64,000 bases of DNA. It comes from an uncultured Allomuricauda sp. (GTDB taxonomy: Bacteria > Bacteroidota > Bacteroidia > Flavobacteriales > Flavobacteriaceae). The stretch is from positions 868,001 through 932,000 of the forward strand of contig NZ_CANMUU010000001.1 in NCBI RefSeq assembly GCF_947501165.1, given 5' to 3'. Positions 62,631 to 64,000 of the stretch are shown here, in pieces. The notes below the pieces were generated by a model. It ran no database searches. It had not been told where the DNA came from and worked only from the letters and a program-made list of their open reading frames with translations. Numbering within the stretch: the stretch's first letter is position 1; every line of letters begins with the position of its first letter. The translations under genes were made by a program, and so were the position numbers.

Positions 62631-64000
62631 TTACTCGTTTCTTAAACTATTAAGAGGCTGTATTAATGCTGCATTTATGGATTGATAACTAACAGTGAAA
62701 ATGGCTATAACTAAGGCAATCAGTCCTCCAGAAATAAAGGTTGACCAGTCAAGCGTTGTCTTATAAGCAAAATCTTCCAACCAGCGATTCATTATATACC
62801 AACCTACAGGAACTGCAATAACTATGGAAATTCCTACTAGGCGTAAAAAATTGATGCTCAAAAGGCTATAAATGTTTTTAAAAGAAGCCCCCAAGACCAT
62901 TCGAATACTGATTTCTTTTTTTCGCTGTTCAACCATAAATGCTGACAACGCGAAGAGGCCTAAACAAGCAACCAAGATGGCCAAGATGGAAAATGAGAGA
63001 AACATGGTTCTGATGCGGGTTACGTTATCGTACATTTTAGCAAAGGAGTCATTCATAAAAGCATATCGAAAAGCCATATTGGGTGAAAATTCTCCCCATT
63101 TTGTTTCAACTTCCTTTAAAAGAGTAGCCATATTTGCTGTACTAGCCTTTAATGAGATTATGGAAGGGCTTATTCCTCTAAAAAGACATAAGGGTTGTAC
63201 TTCTTGCCGCATGGAGTCGTAATTAAAATCGGCTACAACTCCTATAACCGTATAAAGTGTGCCATATCTGGATATCCTCTTTCCTAGCGGCTCATCCAAA
63301 TTGAGCTTTTTGGCCAAAGTCTGATTGATTATTACGGCTTCGTCATCGCTAGTTTTATCCATGTCGAAATTTCTTCCCTCAACCAACTTCATCCCAAGCG
63401 TTTCAAGATAGTCCTCGTCAATAACCCAAGCCTGACCAGGAACAGTTTCATCAATATTGTCCCTGCCTTCATTGACATAGGCATTGCCATTTCTCTTGGC
63501 GCCTTCCAAAGGGAGATAATCACTTATTGTTACAGATGTAACCCCATTTATTTTTTCGAGTTCATCTTTAAAAGTATTTATCTTATCGCCTATGATATTC
63601 GTCCCATAGAGCTGAATTACTTCTTCTTTTTCAAAACCTATTTTTGAATTTAGGATGAAGTCCATTTGCTTGTTTACAATGAGAGTTCCTATTATTAGAA
63701 TGATTGAAATTGTAAATTGAAATACGACCAAACTACTGCGCACAGCACTTGACTTGCTTCCGGAACTAAGCTTCCCTTTAAGCACCGAAGCAGGGCGAAA
63801 CCTTGAAAGATAGAATGAAGGGTACAGACCTGCGAGCAGACCTACACATAGTGCGGAAACTATGAGTATAGGAATGAATGAAGGACTGGAAAAGGGTAAA
63901 CTCAACACTTTTCCTGAAATACTATTGAACAAAGGCATCATTGACCAAGCTATTGCCAACCCCAATACAAATGAGACTATTGAAAGTATGACCGATTCGG
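62631..64000 (-). CDS. MacB/FtsX-type ABC permease, array copy 7, 5' part beyond the window
   Basis: The C-terminal 456 or so codons of a further permease; the gene enters from the right edge, where the frame is open to base 64000 with ESVILSIVSFVLGLAIAW. Visible are the end of the first FtsX half, the linker helix, the second periplasmic domain with IGVVADFNYDSMRQEVQPL, the coupling segment KKEISIRMVLGASFKNIYSL and three helices, ending IQPLNSLRNE. Any upstream copies, a membrane fusion protein or the array promoter must lie to the right. Confidence 0.9.
   Translation of the reverse strand, partial: ESVILSIVSFVLGLAIAWSMMPLFNSISGKVLSLPFSSPSFIPILIVSALCVGLLAGLYPSFYLSRFRPASVLKGKLSSGSKSSAVRSSLVVFQFTISIILIIGTLIVNKQMDFILNSKIGFEKEEVIQLYGTNIIGDKINTFKDELEKINGVTSVTISDYLPLEGAKRNGNAYVNEGRDNIDETVPGQAWVIDEDYLETLGMKLVEGRNFDMDKTSDDEAVIINQTLAKKLNLDEPLGKRISRYGTLYTVIGVVADFNYDSMRQEVQPLCLFRGISPSIISLKASTANMATLLKEVETKWGEFSPNMAFRYAFMNDSFAKMYDNVTRIRTMFLSFSILAILVACLGLFALSAFMVEQRKKEISIRMVLGASFKNIYSLLSINFLRLVGISIVIAVPVGWYIMNRWLEDFAYKTTLDWSTFISGGLIALVIAIFTVSYQSINAALIQPLNSLRNE

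Noticed and set aside
48003..63965. Treating the permease repeats as an assembly artefact
   Set aside because: The copies differ throughout in protein sequence, length and spacers, so they are genuine diverged paralogues.
1..64000. CRISPR arrays, transposases and rRNA genes
   Set aside because: No regularly spaced repeats, no DDE or HUH transposase genes and no rRNA sequence were found by reading both strands.

Overview
The window is chromosomal DNA from a marine-type member of the Flavobacteriaceae (Bacteroidota). The support is gene content (lepA, rnpA next to an S41 peptidase, dusB / LolE-like permease / rbfA, yceD-rpmF-fabH-accB-accC), Reg_prop sensors, OMP_b-brl_3-type TonB receptors, AT-rich spacers without Shine-Dalgarno sequences, and several promoters of the Bacteroidota type (TTG, about 19-20 bases, TAnnTTTG). 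Many proteins look like those of Muricauda/Allomuricauda relatives, but I could not test the genus.

Layout. 1-9,800: a mostly leftward block of envelope and proteolysis genes (Crp/Fnr regulator, small membrane protein, ABM-domain protein, secreted hydrolase, S41 peptidase, rnpA, M1 and S8 peptidases, MBL hydrolase), plus a rightward NTF2-like secreted protein at 1,199. 9,966-19,857: antiporter with an RCK domain, small lipoprotein, lepA, outer-membrane receptor, dusB, LolE-like permease, rbfA and methylmalonyl-CoA epimerase. 19,925-20,001: a CAT-anticodon tRNA gene.

19,987-30,635: a 10.6-kb integrated genomic island. It is bounded by a 13-bp direct repeat: one copy is the 3' end of the tRNA gene, the other lies just beyond a tyrosine integrase. 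It carries an XRE regulator, a lipoprotein gene broken by a stop codon, a small membrane protein, a fused XRE/ImmA-type metallopeptidase, and divergent from that a compact three-gene ubiquitin-like operon (triple beta-grasp multiubiquitin protein, E1-like ThiF protein with a fused N-terminal domain, Cys/His-rich DUF6527-type protein). A PIN-domain protein with a C-terminal Cys-rich module follows. The mobility half has a rolling-circle Rep-like protein, a small HTH protein, an unknown protein and the integrase. The ubiquitin-like operon is the best candidate for a poorly described system: it has no separate E2 or JAB gene, the E1 has no cysteine in the usual thioester region, and the Ubl protein has no terminal Gly-Gly. 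Paired 16-bp inverted repeats between it and the XRE/ImmA gene suggest control by that regulator.

30,636-47,321: chromosome again. A PAS-rich histidine kinase overlaps its response regulator. A glutamate-receptor-like potassium channel overlaps a giant Reg_prop/Y_Y_Y/GAF protein that lacks a transmitter domain. These are followed by TauE/SafE, riboflavin synthase, pdxA, yceD-rpmF, fabH, accB-accC, an FAD oxidoreductase and an amidase lipoprotein.

47,318-64,000: a leftward array of at least seven tandem MacB/FtsX-type permease genes of about 800 codons, ending in one ABC ATPase gene. The most upstream gene runs off the right edge. The permeases are diverged paralogues in at least two subgroups and presumably share the single ATPase.
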